NCBI GenBank assembly: GCA_022606135.1
Contig: JABYQN010000006.1
Location: 1,674,001 to 1,738,000 of the forward strand
Length of the DNA: 64,000 nucleotides
Reading direction: 5' to 3'
Source of the DNA: Fomes fomentarius
Lineage: Eukaryota > Basidiomycota > Agaricomycetes > Polyporales > Polyporaceae
The position numbers were made by a program, and so were the translations under genes. Below, one piece after another: positions 48,540-60,347 of the stretch; within the stretch, counting starts at the first letter, position 1; every line of letters begins with the position of its first letter. A model generated the notes under the pieces. That model saw only the letters and a list, made by a program, of their open reading frames with translations, made no database searches and was not told where the DNA came from.

Positions 48540-51168
48540 ATGCTTTCAACCAACTCAACAACGACGCCCCGACGCCCCCTCCCGCCAGCCAAGGCTCGCA
48601 AGTCGAGCTCTCTGAACTTCGGACAATTTGCCTCCCCTCTTCCCTACACACCCTCTGGGCCTCTCGAGGACATTCTGCTAGACTCTCCTATCCCGGTCAC
48701 CGCCCAGTTGATGAATGCGGCATCCAAGCCGGAGGGTATTGGACTCCCAGGTTCTCCCAGCGTTGAGGATTGGATGAACGAAAAGTCGCGGGAGGAGCTG
48801 TCCGGGTTGCTTCTCAAGGCGGATGGGATCATCAAGTCGCGGGAAACAGGTGCGTGTTACGTTCATACATCTACTCACTGTTGTACTCACGTCCGGACGT
48901 TTGTGACTGGCAGAGCTGAGTCTCACATCCTCCCTATGCAAGTCGTTGTACACCGACAATGTCACCCTCAAGTCGAAGCATGAAGCCCTGCTTGCTCGTC
49001 TTCCGGGGACGCGAACCTCGACTCCTACAGCTTCACGCCCATCTTCACCCTTGCGGTCGGACATCTTCACACTCGACCAGTCCCGGTCCTACTCTGCAGT
49101 AGAGTTCCCGACTTCCCCCGGAGAGCCCTTGCAATCGCTTTCCGTTTCTCGTCTTCGTCGCACGCGCAGGATATCTGTCACACCTTCGGAACTTGCCTCC
49201 CTGTCAGACCAGAACGCCGAGCTCATCGAGAAGCTTGAGGAACTCGAGACCGAGTCTCTGAAGGCCGATCAGGCGGGCAAACGGAAGCTGCGCAAACTGG
49301 AGCAGGAGATACAGTCTCTCCGCGATGACCTCGAGAAGACGCAGGCGCGGGGTGCGGAGTTGGAGGCACAGGCTAAAGCCGCTGTCAACGCTGTTAGCGT
49401 TCAAAAACGCAAAGAGGAACGGGAAGCACGCCTGCAGGCTCTGAAGGAGAAGTCGGCGTCATTCTCAGAGTCCGACATCTCAACTGAGGAGATTCGCGAC
49501 TTCGCTCCTCCGAGCAGATTGCCGACGTCGAGGTCAAGTCCTATCAAGCGAACTGCTAGCAGCTCAACGGCCTCTACCGAGACGTCGTATGCTGGCTCTG
49601 ACCACGCATCTGAGTGTACCTTTGGCGATCCGAGCTACCAGTACGATCTCGAGGCCGAGGCTCCGGAGTCCTACTTCCCCACACCTCCCGGCTCTAACCG
49701 TGACTTGCCTCCACCCGCCGAGTACGCCATCATTTCACAACTTCTATCCAAGATCCGTGAACTCGAGGAGACCAATGCACAAATCAAGGAGGAGCAGAAG
49801 ATCACCGAGGAGCGCATGCGGGCTACCCAATGGGACGCGGAGAGCATCCGGCGTATCTACGATTGTTTAGACGATGGAGACGTTGACCTGGAGATTCAGC
49901 AAGAGGACGATACGCCCCCTAGCAGTCTGGAAACGGGACCTATCTCCCTGAACGACACTATCCGCTTCAGCAGTCTCCGCAGGACGATTGTGGGGGACAT
50001 CAGTAGACTCATGGCTTCCGAATCGGATGTATTTGCGCGAGGCATTGACCCCAGCATGCAGAGCACCGTGCGTGACGGGTTAGTGAAGGGAAACGTCGGC
50101 TCCAAGGCACGCAAGACGGTCGTAGGACTCTTCGACGCTGATCCTGGTACAAGTGGCGAATATCCGCCTACGTTGAAAGTGTCATCAGAATTCCGTTCAA
50201 TCGACTCGGGAGACATCTCAACGTGGTCGTCTTCCGCCACAGATGGCCTTGCCCCTCCGTCACCTTCCATGGGCACCTTGCAGACACCCTTAGACGGACC
50301 CGGAGTTGGTCGGACTCTAGGCAGTGAGCTAGGAAGCGAGTTCGGAGACGACTGGGCAGAACGCGGCATCAATCACCATCTGCGCGCAAGCAGCCTCGTT
50401 GATCTTGCCGGCATGTATTCCTCACCCGCATCTCCGAGCGAGTCGATCGCCGTCCTCCCTCCTATATCCTTTCCGTCCGTTGATGAACCGCCCGAAGACC
50501 GATGGGACCAGCCTCGCCCCTCGACACCACCCCGTATACCCAACCTACAGTTGCAGCCTCCTACTCCTACCCCTGACCAGCGCTCATCTACAACTACCCG
50601 GCAATACCGCCTCTCGCAGACCGTCCGCGCACGCACCAACCGCTGGGTCGAGGGACGCTTCCAGACCTCGCAGTCCCACCAAGAATCTCTCGGCGAGAAA
50701 GCGCTCCGCAAGCGGCCGTCCGCCTCAACGCTTGGAAGGCGGTCCGCGACGAATCTCCTCAGGAAAGCGAGCTCAGGCGGACTGCTCAGCGAGACCTTCG
50801 ACTCGGCCGTCGGGCAGATTAAGCGCGTCGCGAGTAGGGGCAGCTTCCCGCCGCTCGGCTTTGGGTCGTCCGCGCCAGAGCAGCCTGACACCCCGAGTAC
50901 CATTCTCGTGGGCGATGACAAGGACAAGCAGGAGCCTGACGAAGTGCCCGAGGCCGATCGTTCTGTCTCTCTCAGACCAGGGGCCTCTGTCGTCGATCCT
51001 ACCGGCGGGAAGCACGACGGTATCGTCGGGTTCGTGCTCCAGGCGTGGCTGTGGCTGCAGTTCGTCATCGTCGTCGCCATCTTCTTGTGGACGATGGCGA
51101 AGCGCGGGCCCAAGGTTGTGTTGGAGGCGGAGCGGCGTAACGCGAACCGTGCGGCGTCCAAGCCGTGA
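48540..51168 (+). CDS. Tail-anchored coiled-coil protein of unknown function
   Basis: Two exons, with an intron at about 48850-48913: MLSTNSTTTPRRPLPPAKA...SRET joins ELSLTSSLCKSLYTDNVTLK. Two coiled-coil stretches are clear: LSDQNAELIEKLEELETESL onward (about 49200-49460) and YAIISQLLSKIRELEETNAQ onward (about 49725-49860). Between and after them the sequence is Ser/Pro-rich and probably disordered. A single hydrophobic segment near the C-terminus (FVLQAWLWLQFVIVVAIFLW, about 51030-51090) is followed by a short basic tail, so the protein is probably anchored in an ER, nuclear or mitochondrial outer membrane facing the cytosol. I do not recognise a named family. A role as an organelle or cytoskeletal tether would fit the shape, but that is a guess. 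Confidence 0.85.
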
Positions 51169-51759
51169 TCGTACTAAATCGCCGCATGTTGCTTGCCCGC
51201 TCCCCCCACTTGCGCCCCTTGACGCATCTTCTTGTGTTGTACGATGCGTGCGGACAGTCAATATTCTAGATCTCATAGTGCTGAATTATGCTACATCTAA
51301 ACCCCAATCCCATACCCCCTGTGAACATTGTATAGCAGTGTACATGAACCTACACATAGCCAGCACTTTCCCTTCGAGCTTCCTCCAGTGCTTGTCATGA
51401 TGTGGTGGACGATAACCTCTTGCAAGACTTGTGTCTGCGTTCTCTCCTTCCGCCTGATGACGTACGTACTATTCCAGATGCATGCACATACGCATGTACA
51501 TAAACACACGACAAAACATAGCTAGCATCATACAGCACAAATTACAATTGACGTACGGTACAGAACTGACATCAAGGAGATATAGCAAGCGGGAGGCTAC
51601 AGATGGATACAAAGAGCGTGTTTTAACAGTCACCGAAAAGCCGTCAACAACAGACAACGAAGAGATATATGGCATTCATTCGTCCACGATACCAACGGCC
51701 CATTCAAGTCCAGGGGACGGCTTGGACAGGGACCATGATCGAAAGACCAGATAAAACAT
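51169..51759. other. Convergent intergenic, no gene seen
   Basis: About 590 bp between two convergent stops. AT-rich, with repeated CACATACGCATGTACATA-like stretches near 51485. No gene supported. Confidence 0.55.
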
Positions 51760-53071
51760 TTACTTGCCCACAGTCTTCTCGAGCCAAGTCAAGAGCGCGC
51801 GGTTGAGCTTGTCGGGGACCTCAAGATGAACCCAATGTCCGGTGTCGAACGTCTCGGCAGTGCCCTTCGGGCAGAACTGGCGCACAATATCCTCGGACGG
51901 CTTCGCGATGCAGACGTGGTCGCGCGCGCAGCCGGCGAAGTACACTGGCAGCTCGAGCGTGAGCTTGCCGTCCACGGCTGTCGACAGAAGTTGGTGTCAG
52001 TTCGATTTCTCCGACCGAGGGTGACCAGGTGACGCACCGACGTCGTCCTTGCCCATGAGGTCGGAGGACATGACCTTGTACCACTTGAGCGCGGGGCCGA
52101 GACCGCCGGCCTTGCGCCATTCGGAGAGCATGCGAGCCTTGTCCTGTTCGAGGGGACCGACGAAGTTGAACGGCGGTTTAAGTACTCCGCAGATACAGGT
52201 GAGGAGCGGGAAACTCACGTCCTCGGTGATGAACGCCCCCAGCGGCGCCTTGGTGTCCTTCTTGAGCCAGGGCTCGAGTTGGTGCGAGGGTGCGAGGACG
52301 GTCTTCCAAAGGTCCGAAGTGGACGTGTACCAAAGAGTGAACAGAGACTCGAGCTGAGAGGAGCGTGTCAGCGGTAGCTCGCTACTTCAAACCGTGAATG
52401 CAACTCACATGAGCATCCACGACCTCTTTCGCGCGGTCCTCTGCGAGGAAGCTAGACATATGCATGATCGTTAGGGAAAGCGGCGAAAAACGAAACCGAC
52501 CATGGTGCATACAGCCAGTATCCAAACAGTTCAGTGCCTACGTGCTCACGTTGGTGCGCGAGCACGGCCTTGAGGTCGAAGCCTGCCAAAGGGGGGCAGT
52601 ACCCGCTCGCCAGGAACGCAAGACCCGCAAACCGGGTGGTATAATACATGCCTAGGCGGGATGCGAGAATCGAGCCCCTACACAGCACAGTGCGGTGGTT
52701 AGCAGTCAAACCAACTCGAACACCTCACACTAGCCCGTTTCATGCACGCACCAATCATGTCCTACAGCAACAACGCGCTGGGCCTTGCATTGATCGACAA
52801 TATCCACGAGGTCAGCAGCGATCTTGCTGGGGGCGTAATGCTCAAGACCAGTTGGTTTGGACGACCCGCCGTGACCAAGGAGGTCGGGCGCGATGACTCC
52901 GTAACCAGCCTTGGTGAAAAAGGCTACCTGGTGGCGCCAATCATAGGCGGTGGAGGGGAAGCCGTGCACGAAGAGCAGCGAGAGCTCGCGCGCGTCCTTG
53001 GGAGGGGCGACAAAAGTGTGGTAGGTGTGCCCAGACTTGGTTAGGATGTCTTTGTACGTGCGGGGGTCCAT
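51760..53071 (-). CDS. Epoxide hydrolase-like alpha/beta hydrolase
   Basis: Starts MDPRTYKDILTKSGHTYHTF at 53071 and ends ...LTWLEKTVGK at 51760. Hallmarks of the soluble epoxide hydrolase branch are present. The oxyanion motif HGFP is in LLFVHGFPSTAYDWRHQ. The nucleophile Asp lies in GHDW-GSILASRLG, split by an intron. A cap segment contains LFGYW, whose Tyr is a candidate ring-opening residue. The catalytic His is in FDTGHWVHLEVPD. An acid residue is expected near VYFAGCARDHVC. Five or so introns fit. Fungal members detoxify epoxides or act in secondary metabolism; the substrate cannot be told from sequence. It stands alone rather than in a recognisable biosynthetic cluster. Confidence 0.88.
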
Positions 53072-54442
53072 AGCTAGAATAAAGTGGATGGCGTACGAGA
53101 TGAGAGAATTAAGCAAGTGTGCAAGTAGAGCGCAGAGTAGGGAGCTGCTAGAGTAGAGCGGAGACGGGTGAAATCGAGGTAAGGTGGGGGGTGGTTGTAA
53201 GTGAGCAAGTGCGCGTTGGTATTTGAAGGCCGCGATTCTTTGTCTTCGGCCACAATGTTTATCGGCTCGCGTGTCCTGCCATCGCCTACAACTGTACGAC
53301 TAACGGATAAGATACCGGAGCCCGTCGCGCAAAATGACAAAGAAGTGGACAAGGGGTGTCATATGTAGAAACGTCTTTCATGGTGAAGGATACAAGATTT
53401 CACAGAGGCACGCAAGCGAGTGGCGTGGATTGCTGCTTGGCAGGAAGAACATCGTGGCGGGTGGCATGATTCCCAACAGAGAGAGTGTGTTGACTGGAAA
53501 CTTTTCGAAGATAATGTCGATCTAAGGGCTGCCAGTGCAATATCGACGGATGGGGTGGGATTTGTAGCTGTACAACCGGACATGCTGAATCTCTGAAGGA
53601 AGTCCACACGGAGGATGGCATAGATTACACGTTGCAGCGGAACACGGCTGTCCTGTCCGTATCATGGGGCCATGCTCGATGTGGCAACAGGTAGTCAGAG
53701 GAAGGCCGGAGGACCGCAGGCAAGGAAACAAAGTGGCAAACCGGTGTCAGTTTGGAGACTCACAAAGACTAGCTTTCATGGCTCCGGTGGTACGAAATGT
53801 GTTGCAATCTATTCGACTGTCGAGCATGAGTAAGAAGCCCAGTTGATTTGAGAGAAAGACGAAGGAGAGGCGCACCTATCGACGATGACGCGAGCTTAGA
53901 GAACAGATCCGGACATTTGACGGCGACGAGAACTAGAAAATGTAGTTGTCGAGGCACACAAACGAAGAGACCGAGTAGAGGCCGACTCTTCAGCCGGAGT
54001 TCCTCTGACCACATCTTCTAGATGACGTTCTGCCGCAACTTCTGCGAAGTGGTCCTTCGCGGGTGAAACTAGAGCTCGATAGCCTGGAGGTCGTCTTGCC
54101 AAGTAGTGTGCGATTGAGTGTCATGTTGCCTCATGGAGCTAGGCGGAGGAGCTGCGATCGGTGCCATAACTATGTCAGAGAGAGTCGACGTCGAGAAGAT
54201 GAGAGACAAGGAAGCATGGACGTGCAGAGAAACACTGGAGCGGCAAGGCTCAAGGATTTACTCTTTGGGCGCCAAATGCGCCGAATACAGCTCTATAGAG
54301 CCTCGCTTCCGTGCCGAGTCCTCCAACGCACTTGTAAGTAGGAAGTCCCATCTATTAGGTATTGCAAACTTCATTCTGATGATACGGAAAACTTGTCAGG
54401 TGGAAAGCCCTCAGCAGCCTGAGCTCGTCTCGCGTATAAACC
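53072..54442. other. Intergenic, no supported gene
   Basis: About 1.4 kb upstream of the hydrolase and of the kinase-like gene. One open stretch (54118-54483, +) has no recognisable domain and overlaps the start of the next gene in another frame. I do not call it. Confidence 0.5.
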
Positions 54443-55438
54443 ATGGAGTACTTCTTCGCAATTCCGGACTGGGTTCAAAATAATCCAGAAGTCAAAACAA
54501 GGGGTATCGTTCTCAAAGAACCTCTCAAGCCCGTGCGTTTGCTGGTCGTCGTCCCGTTCTAGCCGCTCATCGGGTGCTCTGGTAAAAGTTAGCAGTCTGG
54601 CGAACACTCACAGATCCACCGGCCCCTCAATTGCTGTCAAGGTTCTGAACCCACATGGACAGGAGGCTGATATCTACGATCGACTTCACTCGCTCGATCC
54701 GAGGTCTCCGAATCATACTCTACTCTGCGATGTCATAAGATCTGCTGAGCGCCCCATCCTCATCATGCCGTGGCTATGGGACTACGCGTGGCATTACTTG
54801 TCCTTGGATTCCGTCGCCCTGGTGCAGTCACTTCTTCAAATTACAGAGGTATGCGACTTTACACTCGTGTCTATATCTACATCTGATGTCTTCGCAATCG
54901 TTCAGGGAATCGAGTTTCTACATCGCCACAACATTGCTCATTTTGTGCGTTCGATCTCGTCTGCCGTGACGTGTAGTGCTAACCCAGAGCGCGAGTTCTT
55001 TAGGATATCAGCGACGATAATATGATCATTTCACATGAGAGCGACATTGCTGCCCCATGGCGAGGTCATTGAAGCGGGCAAAATCCATATCATAGACTTT
55101 GGCGAGTCACGGCAGTTTGAGACTGGACCCGGTCATCAACCAGCAGTCGACCTGATTCCAGGACACCGTATCGACCCACCTCTTCCGGGCATGACCCGAC
55201 TAGATCCGTACTCATGGGACATCTATTGCTTGGGGCTAATGCTTCGAAGTATGTTGGAGGTATGTTATGAAGCGTCATGGTGGTCATATGATTCCATGCT
55301 AAGGTGGTTCCCCAGTCGCGGAAGCCTCGTAGATGTGACCCTTGGGTCCTCCACCGTTACACTCATTGGCTGATCGGAAACGAGCGTGGCTGCACCGGCG
55401 TATGCCATTGCCGACCGACTGCTCGTAGAGCACACTAG
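54443..55438 (+). pseudogene. Protein-kinase-like gene, probably decayed
   Basis: Kinase-fold motifs appear in order. IAVKVLNPHGQEADIY holds a candidate ATP-binding Lys and helix-C Glu. The hinge region reads PILIMPWLWDY. A catalytic loop follows as HRHNIAHF-DISDDNM across an intron, with HFD in place of HRD. The metal-binding DFG is in IHIIDFGESRQF, then SWDIYCLGLML, and the end is LHRYTHWLIGNERGC. This resembles a divergent kinase-like family expanded in Agaricomycetes. The frame changes between DDNMIIS and the EAGKIHIID segment (about 55035-55060) with no fitting intron. The first exon (MEYFFAIPDWVQNN) also fails to join the second in frame. Two breaks suggest a pseudogene; unusual splicing is the alternative. 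Confidence 0.62.
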
Positions 55439-56401
55439 GTGCTAAGGATCATTCTACACATAACCCAAGCATGTGATCTATGTCGACGCGCTATGGTGTT
55501 CATCCGACGTCCCTTACGCAGAGGCGAAATTGCGTCTTTCTAGCGGCTGGTGTTCAACGCACGACAGCTTAGTAGCTCCTCAAGCCCTCTTAACACATAT
55601 TCAACCTTGTAGTTGCACAAAGTTCGCTCTCATGGCATAGTCATTTTGATAGATAAGGAAGATGCATATGTACGTGAACAAAGCTGAGGGAGTTGAATTC
55701 AACCCCGTATCGGCGTCCGAAAACTCGAAATGATAAAGACGAATGGCCTTCACACGACAGTATCAGGGCTCCCAGTATGCTAGATCTCGTGCCGCATTGC
55801 AACATTGGTCCAGCACCTACTTTCCAGTGGCACGTTCTGGGTCATCGCCTATTGTGTCTCCGAGGTGACGAGGAGCTACGTATGAACCGTCGTCGGCGCT
55901 CCGAACCCGCATTAAGATTGAGGAAGAGATTTCGTCATATACGATGACTGGGTACAAGAGTTCCAGATGCAGAACTCGAAGAAAGGATGAGAAGAGAAAG
56001 CCGGGACAAGCAGGAGATGCAGGCGCATGTTGGATCTTATAGTCTTGATGTCGTACGCCAGGCACCCGGGACCTAGGCCTCGGCTGCACGCAACATGCCC
56101 TTTCTCATACATATAAGTATACGTCTGGAAGTCGAGGGAATCGCAAGGCCCGAGGACGCCCGATGGTTGGTAGACCTTGGCTATGGTGAGATTTTCTCGG
56201 GCAGTCGCGGGTCCAGGTCTCTCGGCAACCCCGGGCCCGCGAGGTTGAACATCCAGAAAAGGTAAATCAGGCCCTGACGTCATGGTGAGGTATCGCAGCC
56301 CACTCGCATGAACTGTTACCGTTCCCTCCCATTCTAGATATATATTATACCGTTGTCTCCGGGTTCTCCACCATCCAACCTCTCCCGCCCAACCGCACGA
56401 C
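55439..56401. promoter_or_regulatory. Intergenic region with RCF2 promoter
   Basis: About 960 bp after the kinase-like gene. The right end carries a TATA-like run, TATATTATA at 56339-56347, about 55 bp before the RCF2 start codon. The rest shows no supported gene. Confidence 0.5.
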
Positions 56402-57346
56402 ATGAAGGTACGCTCGCTCCGGTGCCCTTGAAACTTATGCTCACGAACTGCGCTAGATCGTCACCAAAGAAGAGCAGGACGCACAGCAGCGTGCCACCGT
56501 CATTGGTGGAATCAAGGGCCTCGTTGGCGGTCTTGGGTTTGCACTGCCCGCATCCTACGTACTCCATCGCAGATGGCCATACTATCGCACCCTCCAGCCC
56601 TCGCTCAAAGCCTTCGGAGTGATCCTTGTTGCTGTTCCAGCGTTCGTGATCAGTGCAGAGCGCGCGGGTTTCAAGTATGAACGAGAACAATGGTGCGTCT
56701 CTCTGACTCGAGAGTCCCTCCGTTCGAACGCGTGTCGACCTACAATTAGGCATGATCAAGGGAAAGTAGAGCTAGATGCTGCCCAAGCACGACAGGAAGC
56801 TGAATGGGAAGGCCTGTCTTTGGGCGATAAAGCCAGCGACTTTGTGAGGAGACACCAATACGGCGTCATTGTCGGCAGCTGGGCAGCTGCTATTACTGGT
56901 GCATTTGGTTACATCATGCGCGACCCGTGAGTCTAAATAGTTACGTTCATGCGTACCGATCGCGCAGTCATGTTCATGTGTTTCCACCAGGTATCAGAGC
57001 ATGCCTCAGAAAGTTTGTTTCGATCTCATGCTTGGAGTGAGGCGGATCTGATAGGGTTGTGATTCCCTAGGTGGTTCAAGCGCGTGTGTGGGCACAAGGA
57101 CTCACCATTGGGATCATTATCGCTGCCGGGATCATGACCCACAAGCGACGCTCGCAAGACGAAGATGAACGCCGTGTTCGTCACCTGGTAAGTAAAGATC
57201 TCAACCATATAGTATCCAAGTTCTAACACTAGCATCAGCCCGTCGACCATTCGTGGAGGGACATCTTGGAGCAAGAACGACAGGAGCAAGCAAGGATAGA
57301 CGCCTCTCTCGCACGCTCACGGTCTACCCAGTCGAGCTCTTCATAA
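56402..57346 (+). CDS. RCF2: RCF2-like respiratory supercomplex factor (HIG1 family)
   Basis: Mitochondrial inner-membrane protein that associates with the cytochrome bc1-oxidase supercomplex. The first exon is only ATG AAG (56402-56407); the second starts IVTKEEQDAQQRATVIGGIK. The N-terminal half has two hydrophobic segments (GLVGGLGFALPASYVLH and FGVILVAVPAFVISA). A third lies in YGVIVGSWAAAITGAFGYIM. A HIG1 domain follows with SMPQKVVQARVWAQGLTIGI and IIAAGIMTHKRR, carrying the Q-x-R-x3-Q signature. The tail is charged and ends at 57346. About five introns, all in frame; total about 200 residues, close to the yeast Rcf2 length. The two-part layout (N-terminal TM pair plus C-terminal HIG1) favours Rcf2 over Rcf1. 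Confidence 0.88.
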
Positions 57347-59008
57347 AGTCTTGGGGAATTTTATAAACTTTACGACTGCCGCTCTGTGTCCGATCAACTT
57401 AAGTTCCGAACTGCATTATCCCCGCAATGTGTTATCTCTCTTGGGCATCACCCTTGATCCTCCACAACAACTACGAACAAGATATTGCGGACGTGTGGCA
57501 CGCTACGCGGGGCTGACCTGTGCTGCGCCATAATGCTACTATCAGTTGAGAACAGAAACTGGAAACATATCCCATTCGATGACCGTCATGGAGCCGCCGC
57601 CGCCTGCGAGCACCCTGCCCGTCTCGATGGTATGCCATGATACATGCGTGCCGCGCTGCGGCCGTCGTACAGATGTGTATCACTGTGTGTACGGCGTCAC
57701 CGGCGCGATACACATCGCGGCACCAAACCCAGTCCTTATTCACGGGGCAGTATATACCCCGAACGCCGTTATATCCACAACACATATCGGAGTGGCATTT
57801 GTGGGTGGCACTCAGAGCCCACGAACTACAGCGTACGGTATTGAGGCCCTGACGCGTACGTATACGTCCGGTGCCACTGCGCGCGTATGCACAATTGCCG
57901 AGATTCACGATGTCCGAACCTAAAGAAGTTTAAATGGGTTCTCGTGCACCTGTCTACCTCGTACACTGAGGCGTGGGCGAGAGACTGCGCATGCGGACCG
58001 CGGGGGTCATGGGCGCAGTTTCCTTTAATCCTTTGGACAAATCTGCCTGGTGAGATGAATATGTAACACGATCGAGAAAGATGCTGACACTGTGAGCGGT
58101 ACTATGGGCACGGAGCGACGACCGAGATCCCGGCGTACCTGCGAGCAAGATGACACCGAGATCCCGGCGCATACGCACCCGACAAAAGCCGAAGAGATGT
58201 GGACGACTCTTGTTGTAACCCGGTGTTAGTCATGGACGCTAAATCAGCCCTGCTGTGATTGTATTACCCATCTGGAAAAGTGCGAGTGTCAGGCCATATA
58301 AAAAGTCGCGTGTTGTGAAGTAAAGGTCTCACCAGACTCGACCCATTCATAAGCGATCTTCTTTGGCGGCTCGTCGGCTTTCTGTTTATGTAGACTCCTG
58401 GTATTAGATAACCATCCAGCAGGTCGCGCACGCCTTCCGCTCTCCCCTCTCTGTCTCCGCATCTCCTATCTCGAGGGTGACTAAACTTAAAGTCGAGTGC
58501 GTCGTCCTCTTCCTCTGCCCATCTTCCACCCCCCGCCCCCACCTCGCTCAAGCTTCAAGCCTCACCTACTCCAACATCCCGACCCACATCGCCGACGTAG
58601 AGAATAGAGACGAGCTGAGATTGGACAGAAACCATGGCACGACGTCTATACCTCGTCAGGTGAGTTTGTCATCACCAAGCCGCCGGCTGCGACTTCGCGC
58701 CGTGGCCTGCGAGCGCCAGCCGACCCACCTTCCGTCCGCTCCCAGTCTTGCTGCTCTCAACGGAGACTCGCTCGACTTTCCCTCCTTCCACCATCCCCTC
58801 CCCTTCCAACTCGTTCACTGTCGTCATCTCGCCGCTCGCACCGCCGGCCAACTCGACTTGACAACACCTCATCTCACATTCTTCGGCTCTGCAGCCGCCG
58901 ACGCTCTCTCGCTTCCCGGCTCTCTCGTCTCCTCCCTCTTCTCCCTCTCCCTCTTTCTCTCGTCTCGACTTGTCCTCTCACCACTCTCTCATCTGACACA
59001 CACATCCA
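57347..59008. other. Intergenic region and pyrimidine-rich leader
   Basis: About 1.66 kb. An open stretch at 57546-57923 (+) has no recognised domain and is not called. The right part (about 58500-59000) is strongly C/T-rich. It contains an ATG in good context at 58634 (MARRLYLV) followed by a canonical donor GTGAGT at about 58660, which may be an alternative first exon of the next gene. Confidence 0.5.
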
Positions 59009-60347
59009 ATGTCGTTTTTCAGGTCTATATCTCTCGCCGCATCCTTGGTCGGTGCAGTGTGCAACCTTGCGTTGGCGTTGCGCCTGCTCACCCTCTCGCA
59101 CTCGCTCGGCTGGGAGAGCGAGTCGGAGTGGGAGGGTTCCGTGGATGTGTGGGCCGTTGACTCGGTCCGGATCGTCTGGGCCTTGCTCTTTGCGTACTTT
59201 GCCGCCGCTTCAGCGTCGTGCTTCATCGGATTCGTAGGGCTTGCCAAGGTGCGTTGTCTATCCTAATCTATTCATCCCCCTTCGTCTGTCTGCCCATCTC
59301 CTCAAATCCTCGTTCCTACCCCGTTCTATCCCCCACATCCTATTCGTTGTCTTGCTCGGACCTTGTATACCATCGTATGCTGACACAACCCGCTTCTCTT
59401 CCCTTCCAATCCATGTATCTTCCCGCCTTCCCACTGTGGCGTCATTGCAACCCGCCACACTACGACATCCGTGCGACCGATCGTGAATTGGTCCTGGTCC
59501 TGGTCCTGGTCCTGCAGCACGTTCGCCTGTTCGTGCGCATCTACCGCGACTACTCAATCGCGGACTTTGTCTTCGTCACGCTTGCCACAATTAGCGTGAG
59601 CTACACAGCGTTCAGTTCGCCATATATCCGCTCCACCGTATGCGAGGAGCTCTCCCGCCATCCCGAACTCATGCGTGACATGGGCGAGATGGGCCTCTCG
59701 TTAGAGAACTGCGAGCCATGGTTCGAGCGCGCGGTCGTCGCACTGCTCGGCATCATGTTCATCCTCATCGTCGTCAGGGTGAGTCGACCTTTTGGACCCG
59801 CAAAACCACTCCAGTCCGCCACGCCACAGAGGAAGACGGTTTGGGCGTGGCGGTGAATGAGCTTTTTCGTGACTCAGCTTGCTGACGCTACCTTTTTAAT
59901 GCACAGCTGCACATCGTCATCGCACTATCGCAATTCTACTCCCACATCTCGCGCGACGTACGGACGCACATTCTGGCCCTGCGCGCAATCAAGACTGATG
60001 TGCCGATGCAGCGGATATATCTCATGCCGACGCCGACGACACCCACCTGCGCAACATCCGATGGGCGCTCACATCACCTTGCCACGAGCAATGGCAGCGA
60101 TGTCACTGTGTATGCCACGGTGCCCATCGGGGGTATGACGGAGGAGGAGGCGCGCCGGATGTGCGTGATGGAGGCGTGGATCGCTCCCCCAAGCTCGGGC
60201 TCAAGCCCTGCGACCGCTGGCTCCCCGCGTGCGCACAGACACTCACACTCACACTCACACTCACACTCGCATTCGCACAAACACCATGGGTCGTCTGGTT
60301 GCCCCAGATCAAATTCGCGGCCCGACGAGAAAGCATCGTTGGCCTAG
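59009..60347 (+). CDS. Small multi-pass membrane protein with His-rich C-terminal tail
   Basis: Three exons. MSFFRSISLAASLVGAVCNL plus a second hydrophobic stretch (IVWALLFAYFAAASASCFIGF) is followed by exon 2 with VRLFVRIYRDYSIADFVFVT and a last TM (VVALLGIMFILIVV). Exon 3 begins LHIVIALSQFYSHI and gives a cytosolic tail with Ser/Pro residues and the run HRHSHSHSHSHSHSHKHH (about 60230-60285). It looks like a four-TM protein of about 270 residues. I do not recognise a named family; such proteins are common and uncharacterised in basidiomycetes. The His run could bind metal, but it is built on a hexanucleotide repeat and may be length-variable. The start could be the ATG at 58634 if the sequence TCGTTTTTCAG at 59012-59022 acts as an acceptor. 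Confidence 0.78.
59489..59516 (+). repeat. TGGTCC hexanucleotide repeat next to a splice acceptor
   Basis: Four tandem TGGTCC units end in the TGCAG acceptor of intron 1 of the membrane-protein gene. They replace the usual polypyrimidine stretch. Confidence 0.85.
60228..60285 (+). repeat. CACTCA microsatellite coding for His-Ser repeats
   Basis: Tandem CACTCA/CACACT units inside the last exon of the membrane-protein gene, encoding alternating His and Ser. Imperfect at both ends. Confidence 0.9.

Noticed and set aside
50373..51161. 262-codon minus-strand frame.
   Set aside because: Antisense to the coiled-coil gene in GC-rich sequence, with no recognisable domain.
57546..57923. 125-codon plus-strand frame downstream of RCF2.
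   Set aside because: Open on both strands, with no recognised domain; kept only as part of an intergenic description.
60228..60285. Regular short repeats considered as a CRISPR-like array.
   Set aside because: Simple hexanucleotide microsatellite within a coding exon, without spacers, in a eukaryotic genome.
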